A stretch of 64,000 nucleotides of DNA, taken from NCBI RefSeq assembly GCF_030463535.1, contig NC_132888.1:9872081-9936080 (forward strand). The letters are read 5' to 3'. The position numbers and the translations under genes were made by a program. Each line of letters starts with the position of its first letter. Within the stretch, counting starts at the first letter, position 1. The notes beneath the pieces are model-generated. The model was not told the DNA's origin, made no database searches, and saw nothing but the letters and a program-made list of their open reading frames with translations. Below are positions 25,915 through 39,159 of this stretch, in pieces. Origin of the DNA: Salminus brasiliensis (taxonomy: Eukaryota > Chordata > Actinopteri > Characiformes > Bryconidae).

Positions 25915-26250
25915 TTACACTGTATGGACAAAAGTATTGGGACACCTGTTTATTCATTGTTTCTTCTGAAATCAAGGGCATTAAAATAGAGATGATCCTG
26001 CTTTTGTTGGAGTAACAGTCTCTACTGTCCAGGGAAGGACTTTTCACTAGATTTTGGAGCATTGCTATAAGGATTTGATTGCATTCAGCAACCTCACTGC
26101 ATTACCAAGGTCAGGATGTTGAAGGATCACCACCTGAAATCTGTTAGTGACTATCTTTTAAAAACCTCTGTCATTTGTCATCCCCAACTCCCCAACTCAT
26201 CCCAGAAGTATTCATTAGAAGGAGTGTCCACAAATATTTGGACATATAGT
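25915..26250 (+). repeat. MITE-like repeat 'CAAAAGTATTGGGACA', copy 1
   Basis: Starts TATGGACAAAAGTATTGGGA and ends CACAAATATTTGGACATATA, a partly inverted pair of ends. The body holds TCTACTGTCCAGGGAAGGAC and GAGCATTGCTATAAGGATTT. Related pieces lie at 17540, 18110, 26970 and 52660. Confidence 0.55.
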
Positions 26251-26969
26251 GTAAGCAGCGTTCACACCATCACAGCAAATGGGTTTAGGACGATATATTT
26301 CTTGAATGATAATAATAAAAAACAATTAAAACATCGTTTTGGTGTGTGTTTGTGTGTTCTTAGTGCTTAGCGATACCGTGAACAGAGAAAATGTGTTTAA
26401 AATATTATTAGCAAAACAAACACACCATGTGATTGGTCAGGTGATGGTCATGCGCCACCCCTCCAAAGTTGAAATGAAACCCACTCCACTGCACTCATAT
26501 GACTCATATGATCTGAAATCTGTTAGTGACTATCTTTTAAAAACCTCTGTCATGTGCCATACCCTGAAACTGAAGAAGTTTAGTGTTTATAGCCAACATC
26601 AGCTTTTTCACATTAATGGTTCTTCAGATGTCTGTTATAGAGCAGCTTTCTGTGTAATCACAATCACAATCTTGTAGCACCATCATGTGGTCTTTATTAG
26701 TAAGTGAACAAGGATGGACCACATCAGTAGAAATGATTCAGACGCAGGACCATTCACTATACAGGTGTATTACACTGTTCTTTTAGAGGTAAGGGGTAGA
26801 AGTGGATTAAAACCTCACACATTCAGTTCAGAAACATACAACAGTGCTCCTTGTAGAGAATAGAAATTCTATTTATTATGATATTTAATGTATTTGGAGC
26901 CCAGTGTGACATGTTTGTGTCACACTCCACATGTTCTTTGAATTTTGAGACCTGTATCATTCGCTGAGT

Positions 26970-27245
26970 GTACCATTATTTGTCTCTACTGTCCAGAGAA
27001 GGTTTTCTACTAGAATTTGGAGCATTGCTGTAAGGATTTCATTGTAATTAGTGACAACAGCGTTAGTGAGGTCAGGATGCTGAATGAGCACCACCCCACT
27101 TTGACTCAAACTCCCCAGCATATCCCAAAAACCTTGGATGGAGCACCAGCCATCATTTCAGAGAACACAGTTCATCTACTGCTCCACAGCTCAATGCTGG
27201 GGGGCTTTATACCCCTCTAGCCCATCCCTGGCATTAGGTATGATG
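26970..27245 (+). repeat. MITE-like repeat 'CAAAAGTATTGGGACA', copy 2 (internal part)
   Basis: TCTCTACTGTCCAGAGAAGG, TGGAGCATTGCTGTAAGGAT and TGGATGGAGCACCAGCCATC belong to the same family. It abuts the Tc1-like copy at 27310. Confidence 0.5.
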
Positions 27246-27309
27246 CCAGTAGGTTCACATTTATCTGCTCTGATGAGTTTTATTTTATTGGCAACTTATA
27301 TAAATGATA

Positions 27310-27770
27310 TGTACACCAGTCAGCCATAACATTAATACCCCCTGCCACAACAGATCTTACCATTCAAGGCATGGACTCAATACCACATCCTGTGGTATCT
27401 GGCACCAATACATTAGCAGTAAGTTAATGTTAAGTACTGAAAGTTGTGAGGTGGGGCCTCTATGGGTTACATCAGTGAACTTTAGGTGCTCATGACACTG
27501 TCGCCAGTTCACCCGCCGGTAACCCTTTCTTGGACCTCTTTGAACAGATACTGACCACTGCATACCAGAAAAATCATCCAGCTATTGATTCTTGTCAAAT
27601 TGGCTCAGATTCTTATGCTTGCCCATTTGTTCTGCTTTTAATTTATCACCTTCAAGAACTGACTGTTCACTTGCTGCCTAATACATCCACCTCTTGACAG
27701 AAGCCACTGTAGATAAAGATAAATAAAGTCTTACACTGTATCTGTCAGTGGTGCTGTATATATAATGTTA
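27310..27770 (-). mobile_element. Non-autonomous Tc1-like remnant, copy C
   Basis: Begins CAGTCAGCCATAACATTAAT and holds TTCAAGGCATGGACTCAA, ATCTGGCACCAATACATTAG and CAAGAACTGACTGTTCACTT. About 860 bp beyond the stop codon of the second TNF ligand. Confidence 0.7.
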
Positions 27771-27814
27771 TGTGTATATAAATATTTCTCACACAAGATG
27801 TTGTCATAATCATT

Positions 27815-28629
27815 TTTATTGCCATTTATAACCATTCACATATATATTAACATGTAAACTGACATGAACCGCATTTGTAACAAAGAAATCCCAGTCTTGG
27901 GGGGAAATAAAAATAAAAATGTTTTAAGAAATAAAAGAAATGTGAATTCACTTAAATAAACCGCATAAATAACTACTTAACTATTAACAAAAACATTTTT
28001 GGAAAGAAAATTCTTTAAAAAAATAAAAGATTATTTAAAATATTTATATGTAGAATATATAACCCCACTAGGGCCTGAGAACAATTAACCATATATATAT
28101 AAATCAGAAAAAAATACAGCAAGTTTATCCCTTATCTATTTTGTAACTGGACTGCAGTGTCTTGATTGAATTGTAGTAAATTGCAACTTGGATGATGATT
28201 TCATGACCGGATCTGCTACAGCAAGCTATAGCAAATGTGTGTATAATGGATATAGTATAAGACAGCATCAAATTCTAAAGTCTAGAGAACTTTGAAGAAT
28301 AAAACCTCTTGCTTCCTTAATTTCCAGGTGCTCATAGACGTGTCAGTGAGCCTGTTGGGTTTTTTAGAGGTCAAGTTTGGAATATTTTTCTTCTGTTGGC
28401 TTTGTTGATTCTTGGCTCTTTCAGTGCCAAAAATGACAGACCGCAAATACAGAAGGCACAGCCTTGAGACTCCAAAGACTACTTGAGCACTACTAGAGCA
28501 CTGACAATGTAGTCATGTCTATTTCAGTATTATCCAAACTGACACATAACAAAAGTAACGTAATACATTAATAATATATTACTTTCTTTGGACTATATTG
28601 AGAAGACATTGCGCTATATTCTGCAGATG
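27815..28629 (-). promoter_or_regulatory. Putative 3' UTR of the second TNF ligand
   Basis: No ORF of note. The minus strand has an AATAAA at 27820-27815 and AU-rich motifs at about 27900-27975 (for example TTATTTATG). Both would suit a labile cytokine mRNA with a 3' UTR of about 800 nt. This is inferred from motifs only. Confidence 0.35.
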
Positions 28630-31600
28630 TTACATTATATTGTCCTCCTGCCTAGCCAACAGAAAGAGACCCCAGTATGTGTCTGTCCCCTGCTTTGAGA
28701 AGAACTTTGACTCGAATTCCAGTGTCACACTCTCATCCCTTCTCAAATGGATCACCCCAGACATGGACACAGTACCTGAACCATGGTGATGTGCTTCACT
28801 GAGCTTGCGGACCATTCTACCCTTCACGTTCTTGTTTGCGACCAAAGTAACAGTTTCATCAGTTACTTCTTTTTTGAGGAAGGTGACCTGGGCATAGATG
28901 TGGTAGAATCCTCCCACTTGGATTGTGACCGTGCTGTTCTGTAGGAGGAGGGACGTTTCTTGGCAGGAGCAACTTTGGCTTTTTACCCAGGTGATGTGTG
29001 CATCACTTCCTAAAAAACACACACAATGGAATGACCAACAAATGTCATCTGCCCCCCCCCTCCCCATGAGACATGGGCTCCATCTGGGTTGCACACTGCA
29101 CATGGTGGGCTGTATATTTGGGAAGCCCAACTAGGTCCCAGTAACAAAGTATGTACAAATGCACTTAGAGCCCATGCTCACCTGGAATCCACCTGGAACC
29201 CACATGGAACTCACCTAACCCTCGTTCCACCCATGTAAGCCCCGCATGAGTATGTCTGGCTAGGCAATTACTGACTGCACACCACTGTTGCTGTATTATG
29301 AATCTTCACCCCTCTTTTACATGCATCAGAGAAAAAGTGACCACTGTTGCACCACCATTGATCATCCGTTATGTGAGTGCTGGATCACTCTCAGCACAGC
29401 AGTGATGACAACATTTAAGGTTGTGGTAAATATGGTCATTTGTGCAGTACTGGTATGAGTGTATCTGACTCAGATATGTTTCTGGAGTTTTTAAACACCT
29501 AAGTGTCACTGCTGGGTTGAGAACCAAAAATATCCCACCTACAATGCTCTTGTGGTCAGAAAGAGAGGATTACTGATAATTAGTCTTTAACTAAAGGGTC
29601 TCTTATAAAGTGGACAGTAACACTGCTCTGTGTGATAAACTCCTACCAGTGAAAAACACTACTATGTTGATATCACTGCTCTGCTGAGAATGTTCCACCA
29701 CTGAAAAAATATCTGTGCTGAGCTGTGGTGGTGTCTTTCCACTGATACGTGCGGTATCACAACAGCATGGTAAGTGTTTCTGATAAAATGGCCAATACAT
29801 TTTGGTAGGCAGGTAGGGGTAGCTAGGAAATTCCCAGTTTACAGCAAAAAAGCTTCTCTAATGTTGTATTGTTTCTCATTTTTCAGATCCTTATTATGAT
29901 AGGTCATAAGAAATGACAAGATAAGTATGTAATGGGAGTTACTGGGCCTCATTTAGCAATATCTCCCTAAGAACTTCATGAAATTTGTTCTTGAGAAATG
30001 CCCTAACAAAAAGGTCTGCGTCAGATTCATGATGTGTTTTTTAATAATTCCCAATAAGAAAACCCTGTTGAAATGTCTTCTTGACAATGGTTGGTGAATG
30101 CGACCCAATGTGACCAGAATGGAGGGAGCTGTTTGTACATCAGAAATCATACCCAAGATGCATATCGTTGTTTATTTCCTCTTGCATTTCCTATTGCATT
30201 TCTTTTTTATCAGCAAAAAAGATCATCCACCTCAAGCAAGTGTACAAACTTTCATGCAAAGTTTGGCAACTCTAGTCATGCGGATATTTGCTGTTTCCAT
30301 CAAGACTATTTCATTTGATATGCCAAAATACACATGAAAAGCAGCTGATGGGAATCTTGCTAGTGAAAGCAACAGTTACTCTGTGAAAAAACCCTCCCTG
30401 TTAACCTACATCTGAGAAAGTGGTCGTTGGATGCATCTGCTATGTAAACCAAGCTGGAAACGAATTTAGAGAGTAACGTTATGCCTCAGTTGGATGATTT
30501 TGTTCCATTTGTGTAGGCCTCAGCAGACAATCTTACCGCACTTATACTGTGCGAACACCCACCACCAAGAGGCAGCGGAGAAGATATTATGGGAGGAAAG
30601 ACCTTTAAAGGAACAGCCCCCCATCCACACATACAACAAACATAAAGCTGTGTTTTTTCCACACTGATTCATTACGCCTCTACGAATTTGATGCATCATT
30701 TTTTTGTGGTCACTTGCAAACGATTGCTGGTGGCCACAAGAGAGTTATGCTCTGCAAATTGATGTTTAAAGGAGACATCCAACAAGGATGTGTTCCTCTG
30801 ATTACAAGCTAACACAGTGATGAAAGCTGCAGTGCTTTGGCCTTGGACATTTGTGGTGAGGAGTGGGAGGTACCATAGTAAGTGGTTTCAGTTTTAGACC
30901 TCATGTACTGTACGCTGCACATTTTTAAACATGGCTGACTTGTTTCGCACCACTTTTTTTTTCTGATGATTAATTTCTACAGTACGGGGAATTAGGAATT
31001 AGTCTGCTCTCTGCATCCAGTTATGTTTGCTTGCCTTTTGAGTTCATCCGCAGTGGATGTGTAGCTAAGTGACACTTCCTCAACTAAGTAAAGAGAAGGA
31101 ACAAAATAACAAGATCATCTGGCAACCGAAAGTCCCTGCCGGAGTTTTGTTTCGTTGAGAGTGAGGGAAAGAAAAAAAGGGAAAGAGAAAAAGAGATGGC
31201 TTAGAGATTGCTTACCACTAACAAGGTGGATATGATTTGTAGAGGCCTGACCAAAAGAGGATCCTGAAAATGAAAACAAAACATTAATTTCACTCTTTAA
31301 CTGATTTGATAAGCTATCGTGTTGAGACTGTTGGTACATAAATGTGTCCTTTTCATATGGTTTCACACCATCTGGTGTACACAACATTTTACATAGTTTT
31401 ATGACATCATTATTAATGGAATAGATATATGAAATATGAAATAATTCAAATCAATAGTTTTTCTTCCTTCTCAACTTTTGTTCTGGCTCTGATGTAGCCA
31501 CTATAGTATACTTATAAGAATAAGTATGAACCATAGTACTGTACCTCTTGTACACTCTGTTTTAACCCCATAACCCCTTACTGCAGAAAGGCTTCTGTTC

Positions 31601-32277
31601 AAACTGGTGGGGCTATTCTTGGGTAACAGAAGTTTGTAATAACACTTTCAGCCCACCAGCAGTCTATAAGCTTTTAAGCTGTTTTAAGGGGTTTTAAGTG
31701 TGACTTAAAGTCCATGAAGTGGCAACATTGTGATTTTAGTTGTATTATATATTGAATATTGTCCGGAAACATCCCTGTTCATCTCACATGCAAATTCATT
31801 GGTTTATCAGGTTCAAATCTGCCTCTTCTGGCAGTGTTAGCCTACTGATGGTAATGTGTGGTGCAGTGTTTCCAGTGGCCTATTTTATGAATGAAAATTG
31901 TGAGTGCACGCCTACTCATGAATAAAAGGACATATCTCTCACCTTGAATCCGTTCAAAGGTAGGGGAAAAAGGTTCTAAAAGAAAGACAGGTCACAGTTA
32001 AATCCTACATTAAACTGTACTGAGATGAATCAACATCACTAGTACTTTCAATCTTATCATTAAGGCCAAATGAGGGTATCAGCAAAGTCCCAAACCAAAC
32101 TGGCACAATTTTATCAAACCAAAATTAAGGCATACCTGTTGACCTGTTGTTCTTTTCTCTATCTGGGCAATGGCTGATTGTTGTAGAGAGCACTATAGCC
32201 ATGATCACAACGGCGATTGACAGCAGGCAACACCAACCCAGCATGATGTTGAACCTGATGTGGCTTTGGCTGTTCAT
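28630..32277 (-). CDS. TNF-superfamily ligand, TNF-N / lymphotoxin-beta-like
   Basis: Predicted type II membrane ligand of 200 aa. Coding exons on the minus strand are 32277-32136, 31975-31943 (only 33 nt), 31263-31216 and 29009-28630 (stop TAA at 28632-28630); all borders are GT/AG and every intron is phase 1. The cytoplasmic tail is short (about 8 aa) and the membrane segment lies at about 9-34. A stalk leads to HIHLVSG, the start of the TNF homology domain, which contains VGGFYHIYAQVTF (about 106-118) and ends in TYWGLFLL. It lacks the usual paired cysteines of the TNF loops; Cys88 and Cys90 are clustered instead. A sequon NST sits at about 99-101. Exon structure and its place on the same strand next to TNF suggest the teleost TNF-N/LTB-like gene. 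CD40L-like or CD70-like ligands are alternatives. Family call is strong, subfamily call moderate. Confidence 0.82.
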
Positions 32278-33569
32278 TGCTGCCTAAAATCCAAAAGAGA
32301 GACAGTGGCTAGATAAGAAGACCGACACCATCCACAGTACTGGACAGTCAGTCTTGCTTGTGCAGAAATGCAGCTACCATATTGTTCTTCTGAGCTTCTC
32401 CCTTGCTGAGGATAATAGGATCTCACGGTCCTGGTGAGCGAGAGGCAACTATGTTCTGTAAAACTGACTCTGAACTCAGGTGGACAACGGAATAAAAAGG
32501 TGCCGTTTCAGGTAGAGCTGAATCAGGGCTTTAATGTGGCATGACACAAAAAGCAGGGGACTCGCTGTATCTGGTATTCACCTTTTATGGGTGATTTCCC
32601 TTTTGAGCCACACAAAATTCACCCACAGGTGACTGAAACAACCTACAGTTGATTACACAGCACAAGCACCTGCCATGGGTTTCTAGGTCTTAGGGAATTC
32701 TTCTCAGAGTTCTTGATTTCTCTCCAGTGTGGGAGTCATATCCAGTTTCAAAGTACACAACTTTTGCATGTGATCTTCTAAACACCAAAAGCTGCATGGC
32801 TTTGCATGGCGCTTGTGCAGAAAGTGTGCAGGCTAGCCCTGCTTAACATAGGCATAACATTGCATCACATCACATAGTCAGTGGCAAGATGTTTTGCAGG
32901 AAAGACTGTATTTCCAAGAATGCTCGGATGAGTTCCCTTCTGAAGTGCCAAATAGCAGACACAGCTTTTCAAGAATTTGATCTTCTTCTTTTTTGTGTAA
33001 AACCCACTTATGTGGCCAAGTGTTCACCCAGACGAACACTTTGAAAGTTTGCTTTGATCATCAAATCTTTCTGTGATTTTCCCAATAAATGTCAGTCACC
33101 AAGTCAGACACTGGAATTGAACTGCAGAGCGGAGTCATATTACTTCAATATACAGCCTGTTTCTTTTAATCCTAATCTAGTTATTTTTTCAACCTGCTTG
33201 ATTAGACAGTCTTAAGTGAGCCACTGCATACTATATTACAGTATACCAATAATCCCCAAAGTCTGTCTTCATATTCAGGTGTACAATCAAACCCCAAGCA
33301 CTTCTCTAAGCCACTCAAATCCACTCATTAGTAAGCATAACTCTAGTATCAGAATGGGATCCAGCCAATGTGTCTGTAATCTCAGAAATATGGTTAATTT
33401 GGCATTACAATCAATATTAAAATCAGATGGTAGAGAGACTGCACTTACCTCACTGTAGTGTAAGGACCAAAGGACTAATGTGTGTTTGTCCCCAGTACCA
33501 CACATCAGTTCTGTCCTCAGGATTTCCCCTTCTTCATTCTGTCTTTATATAGATGATCTCTCTCTCTCT

Positions 33570-33572
33570 AAT

Positions 33573-33627
<55 letters not shown>

Positions 33628-33650
33628 TACGCACACACACTCACTCACTC
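33570..33650. repeat. (TC)n(AC)n compound microsatellite
   Basis: A TC run followed directly by an AC run with small interruptions. Any ORF here is low-complexity Ser-Leu/His-Thr and not a gene. Confidence 0.9.
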
Positions 33651-34259
33651 ACACACGTTGTTGGTGTGGTTGGAAACAAGGTTAAGTAGCATGGGTATCT
33701 TTAAATCAAAAGTTAGAGAAAAGAGAGAAATTTCACAACTCATCATTTCTCAGAGTCTGTCTGGGGAGTAAAGCATTGTTGTCCACAAATGAATCTGCTT
33801 CTGTCAATCTCATAGAAAGATGTTTGGTCTTGCAGTACAAAACCAATTTTCCTCTGGACATACCCTTCTCAAGTTTGTGGCCATTCACTCTTTCCACGTG
33901 CTTTCTTTTTAATTGCTAGGTTACTCTGACTGCCTGTGCTGGGTTTCTAGAACAGTACTACGATGAGAACTAGAGAACTAGACCTTGTTCACCAACATCT
34001 TCCTAAAAATGTTCTTAAAGTGGTCTTGAGAAAAACCTACGGGTCTAAGGTCTACATTAGATTCATGAGGTGTTAATGAGTTGTTAATAGCTCTGCTCAT
34101 GTGAAGATGAATCCCATTGTCCTCCTAAATTGTAAAAATTACACATTTGTACATATTTTCATTCACAATTCATAAGGAGTTCCCATCCAAAAATGTTATA
34201 CATATTTTACATTTATATTTTGCTTTAAAACACATTAACATGTGTTGTGCTTCTAGACG

Positions 34260-34790
34260 GTATCTGCATGTTCAGAATGCCAGCCCAAATCAGATTTTTG
34301 GTGTATCTAGATTATATCCAGATTGATCATGGGTAGTCCGGACAGCCAAAAGCCACAATTCTGTGAAGGATTTGAAATGCGAATACGGTCGAATTTGTAC
34401 AGATGCAACTCAGTCTGGACACTCTGGTGCACAAATCAGATTTCCAAGTTTCTTTTGCGTCACTCGCAACAGGACAGATGATGACCACATCAAATCTAGA
34501 GCAACCTCCATCTCCCCTGCTTTCACATATCAAAGCAGCTCAACACAGAAAACACATTCCATTTACACTTGTATTAAATGTGGACGAGATCCATTTCTGA
34601 CCACCTTCGAATGTGGTTTGTGTGATTCGATCACAATCTGTTCACAGTGCATCCTGGAGGTGTTTACACCTGGCTTTTCATGCGAAAATGTGACATCTGT
34701 TTTGCCAAATACACACAACCCAGCCTGTCGTGTGCTCGAAGAAGATGTGAGAAATCAGTGGCACCAAAGAATGCTGCTGGATTAATGAGG
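34260..34790. repeat. Inserted repeat with a 140-codon frame
   Basis: Contains TTTACACTTGTATTAAATGT and GGTGTTTACACCTGGCTTTT, the 'TTTACACCTG' theme also seen at 1-350. A plus frame of 140 codons (34363-34785) with several CxxC pairs runs through it. No family was recognised and repeat origin is the likelier explanation. Confidence 0.4.
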
Positions 34791-34834
34791 GCCGCTCCTG
34801 CAGAAAGTAAAAGAATTTAATGATTTCTACAGTT

Positions 34835-34975
34835 ACATTTAGAGTTAGGATTGGGGAAGGGTTCGGTTAAGTTATGGTTATGGTTAAGGTTAGGGTAAGT
34901 TTTATGTTCAGTTTAGGTTAAGGTGTAGTAGGTTAAGTTTAGGTTTAGGCTAAGGTGTAGGTTCAGGTAATAACA
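34835..34975. repeat. Degenerate telomere-like (GGTTA)n tract
   Basis: Repeated GGTTAAG, GGTTAGGG and GGTTTAGG units, too irregular to be a true interstitial telomere. Confidence 0.5.
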
Positions 34976-36907
34976 TTTCACTGGTTGCTTTGATTGATTT
35001 GACTGATTTCTGTGGTTCTGGGGTGCCTCAGTACAACATGCATATGTGTGATGGCCGAACTACATTTAGTACAAATCCTGAAATGGTCATTTAGTCACAT
35101 ATGTACAAATTCCTCTTGAGCCCATGCTGAAATTGGACAAACCCCAAAGAAGTGAACATTAGTGAATGTCAGAATCTTAAAAGCTGCATAAGTGGATTTT
35201 AAAAAGAAATTTCTTCTTAAGAATAGATGGTGAATAAGACCCATTGCTCCAAAACAGTGAGAGCAAAGCCTCTTAGCTATATCCAGTTTAATAATGCTGA
35301 AAATCAACACACAGTGCTGCAGTCTAAATATTTTCAAGTAATGCAACTGAATATCAGTTCTTCCTCAGACTTAAGCGCTCCTGTGTATGAGAGCGTGACA
35401 ATCTTCATACTGTCTTATCTAGACAAGGCTGTCAAATGACCCAGCTTTCCCATAGGCATACAAATCAAGGTCAGTGACTCAGTACTTTGTTTGCTGGGCC
35501 CTGATCTGAGAAAGTAGAGAAGAGATTTGCGATAAATTCAACATTTACATGAAGTAAAACAGGGGTGGAATTCTGCCACATTCCAAAAGAGACACAGTGC
35601 CCATATTTGTCAGTCCTGTGTGGAATGTTATACAGCTTGTAACCAGTTATATGGGACATCCCCAGCAAACCCACTTGTACTTTCCTGCAAAGACACACAG
35701 GCACCCACACACCAACAAACCTCTCCTACACAAGTACATACACAGTGGTGCTGTCCCTGAGCTGAGCTCTTTATAAGGCTCATAATGATAGCCATAAACA
35801 ACGACGGGCGATTCAGATCAGAAAGATTTAGATCAGATAGACTTCATGGCCAACTAATCTGGCTAAGATATCATTTATATCACTTGCCCTCTCAATCTCA
35901 CCACTATATAAAAAGGGTCTTTTCAGTGGCATTTGTTGTATCGTCATAACTTTCAGTAAACATGCAACACAATCTACACCATGGGATTTGCTTATTTATT
36001 TAGTTTTGCTGATTATTTAGAAGCAATGTGACCAACGCTTGTGAAAGTAATGTAACAGGAATAAAATTTTAAGCTAAGGTAAGAGTGAGACTGATATGTG
36101 CTGATTATATGAGGTTGTCTTAGATTAAGGGACACAAAAAGGAGTGCTGACTCACAAATCACTGAAAATCAAATGCATCGTTCCTCACAGTAGTACAAAC
36201 AAGCACACCTATCGACAAAATGGAAATATTGAATATTTACACATTAAATTATACTATACATATAGACACATTATATACACACACATTATATACACACATT
36301 ATACATACTCTCTATTTGCAATATTGCACTGGTTTAAAGTGGTTAAATGTACAGGTTTCATATAATCTGGATGCTTACATTATTTACAAAATATTCACTA
36401 ATAATAATATTATTTAATATTTACTTGCATTTATTAAAGCAATAATATAATATGATAACAATAATATGATAAGGATCAGTGTAGCATCAAAAAGATCAAC
36501 CAGTTATCAAGAAGGAGGATTACAGGTTTGGGTGCGTGGGAAGAAAGTGTTTGTGTGGGAAATTCTTCTGCAGGGCTCTGATGTAGGCCTCTGAGCACAG
36601 GCAATAGTCTTTCTGTTTTCATTTGTATGGGAGGGGGAAAGAAAAGGGAGGAAAGGGAGCACCACAGAGAGATGTGCTGATATGTGAAAACTGTACTGCT
36701 ATTCCATCGCAATTGATCAAGCAGGTAAGGTGACCTTACTCTTGCGGTTAACTGCATGGTGATGCACAGCTCTCAGAATTTCCCCGTTGTGTGTGTGTTA
36801 AACGCAAATTAACACAATTCAATGTGTTCAGAGGTTTAACTTTTTCAACCCTAGACGCCTGCATGTGGGCCATGCTTCAGTTCCTCGCTCTTGTTTAGAA
36901 TACAATT

Positions 36908-37013
36908 AGGGCTGCTTTCCCAAACAGGAATTAAGCCTAGTCCTATCACTATTCATAATGCTCCAAGACTGGTCCAAGACTAGGCCTAATAACTGTCTGG
37001 GAAATCGGCCCAT
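36908..37013. mobile_element. Short foldback MITE
   Basis: The ends are inverted: GGGCTGCTTTCCCAAACAGG on the left and GGGCCGATTTCCCAGACAGT on the opposite strand at the right, continuing into TTAAGCCTAGTC-type sequence. About 105 bp in all. Confidence 0.65.
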
Positions 37014-37179
37014 AGAGTAGAACTTAATAAGGTTAATGTTTCATGAAGAGTTTATTTATCGGTTGAACAGAGTTCCAAAATTCCTCCCTGCTCTAGGTCT
37101 TTAAGCGATGCCATAAAAGACCCATTGCTCCATTTTTTTTGTAAAGGGATGTATGTGTGAAGAACCTTTTTGTTCTTTT

Positions 37180-37560
37180 AAAAAATTTGTTGGTCAAATC
37201 CCTTTTTCTCCCAGTTTGGCTCTGCCTATTAAACCTACCCTATCGTTACATTAGCTATGATCTAGACACTAGGACTGTAAGGACATAACACATCTCTTTT
37301 GAGATCACATCTCCCTGGCATTGCCAAGCAGTTGACACACTAAGACTCTCGGAGGAAGCTCTGGTCCCCAGCTCTGCCACAACAGCTAATAGTCCTGTGC
37401 TGGCCAACATCGTGTTAAGAGTGTTGAGGGGAGAGAAAGAAATCTACTCAAATGGAGAGAGCTTGGCCAATTGTGCCCTCTCAGACTCCGAGCCACTGAT
37501 GGCAAAGTGGCATGGTCGTGTCCCCCTCACCAGGCTATAGTTGAAGCGCATTAGACCACT
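37180..37560 (-). repeat. Dispersed repeat family 'ACAATTGGCC', copy 3, inverted
   Basis: GAGAGAGCTTGGCCAATTGT and CCCCAGCTCTGCCACAACAG, read on the minus strand, correspond to the family at 11440 and 23880. No ORF. Confidence 0.5.
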
Positions 37561-39159
37561 GAGCCCATGAAGAACCGTTTTAAGGTTTATATATATAAAT
37601 ATAAAGGTTCTTTAACCAATTAAGTTCTTCACACTCACAGTTTCTTTACAAAAACAGTTCTTTGATGGCATTGTTTAAAGAATCCTTTGTTTTCTTTGGG
37701 AAATTTTTCATAGTATGACTAAAATAAAGCTTAAAACTATGTGAAAACTCCCAGTCCTAACAGATGACAATTAAAAGCTCAACATGTGAAAATCATGCCT
37801 ACATAAAAGATATTAAAGTGTATATAAATTGTTTCAGCATTATAGAGATTTAAAAAGGAACATATGTAAAAAAGAGAAAAGTAAAAGTAAAAACAACAGA
37901 GTAAAATTACATCAACAGGTCAACCCATTCATTACCCAGAGACAGAAAGAGAGGAAGAGAGAGAGAGAGAGAAACGAAAAGCACAGTGAGGAATTGAGAT
38001 CAGCCTTGGTCGTCCCCTCTCCATAACCACCACAGACTTCATCAAAGCCATTGTACCTTCATGTAAGTTGTATGTAAATCAAAAAGATCAAATACCTGAC
38101 TTCAAAGGTATTTATGATTGGTCAAACTGATCAAATTGATCGAAACTAATACTAGTGATTAAACCGAAAACTACTGGATAACACCTGTCAACATGACAAC
38201 ATGTTGTTTAGCTCAGATGGCTGTGTGGGGGGGTCCACTTTGACAGTTCCCGCAGCTTAAAGATGAAAAGTTCTGTGAAGTTTTATAAACAGGAAGTTCT
38301 TATCTAATGTCATCATGTCCTTCTTAAAGACAACCAACAGTCCTCCTGCGTTAAAAAGCCTTTAAGTGTTTTTAGGCTTAAAGTCTCTGAAAAGGTGAAA
38401 GAGAAGAAAAGAGTGTTTGGTTAAAGGCCTGGTCTCTATATGGCTTTGTTATGTAGTTATGCAGTTATGTAGAACATTATCTCAGATGACTTGCTGCCAC
38501 ATAATTCCTACTTTTGTGGCTTGAGCGCACTTCTTAAGTTTCAGATCTGCCCAACACAGCAGAGGCATCTTGATAACGGTCTTCAGCAGAACATCTCAGC
38601 CTCCTGAAATGAACAAAGCCATACAACTTTGAAGGCCTTGTCCTTGTCATTGGGACTGAGCTAGCATAGGAGTGTAAGAGTGTGCATGTTTTCAATCACT
38701 CCCATCAATTTTTGTAGAGTGTGAAGACTGCTAAATTAACTCAATAGCGTACATGACACAAGAAAAAGGAAATTCATTTACGTTATTGAATCAATTTAAA
38801 ACTGATATTCTAATAAAGACAGATTGTGCTAATGTCTAGTGGTATGAGTAGGTATGTGCTATGGTGTTTGAAAGAGGTTATTTTGCAAGTGAAGCACATA
38901 CAGAATTGTCTAAAAAGTATATTGTATAAAAATAATATGAAAAGACTTTATTTACAGTGATCAAGGTGCAGTTTGGTTTGATGCACTAATTTGATGTGTT
39001 TAAGTGATATTTACAAGCCAACATACTAAGAAATATCATACAATTTAAGATAAAAGTTTATTCATATAAATAGCCTAAGAAGCCAATAGTAGCCTAATAT
39101 GGCATGTCAATTGAATTGCGTGTCACCTGAACTGGAAGTGTGTTTTACTAAATTTAGTT

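Larger units (their letters stand above)
10530..28629. other. Repeat-rich gene desert between TNF and the second TNF ligand
   Basis: Apart from the repeats listed separately, no frame here shows a domain, a spliced structure or a conserved motif. Longer unannotated stretches (11750-13660, 15000-16140, 19200-20680, 21080-23090, 24280-25640) contain only short ORFs. Confidence 0.55.
33985..35250. mobile_element. MITE or DNA transposon remnant with degenerate terminal inverted repeats
   Basis: The left end GACCTTGTTCACCAACATCT and the reverse complement of the right end (GGGTCTTATTCACCATCTAT, at about 35225-35244) match roughly, with a run of TTCTTAAGAA-type sequence inside each. A related single end is at about 29945-30110. 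A second element and telomere-like repeats are nested in the middle. Confidence 0.4.
32280..39159. other. Interval upstream of the second TNF ligand
   Basis: Holds the microsatellite, MITEs and repeats listed separately. A 93-codon minus frame at 36476-36757 has no recognisable feature. No gene is called. Confidence 0.5.

Noticed and set aside
33480-33771. Ser-Leu/His-Thr rich ORFs
   Set aside because: They translate a (TC)n(AC)n microsatellite.
34363-34785. 140-aa ORF with CxxC pairs as a zinc-binding protein
   Set aside because: The frame runs through a repeat with transposon-like ends, the cysteine spacing fits no finger family I know, and no splice or start context supports it.
34835-34975. 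Interstitial telomere from a chromosome fusion
   Set aside because: GGTTA-type units are irregular and few. There is no run of exact TTAGGG repeats.
36476-36757. 93-aa minus ORF as a gene
   Set aside because: No domain, signal or conserved motif, and it has no neighbours that would make an exon chain.
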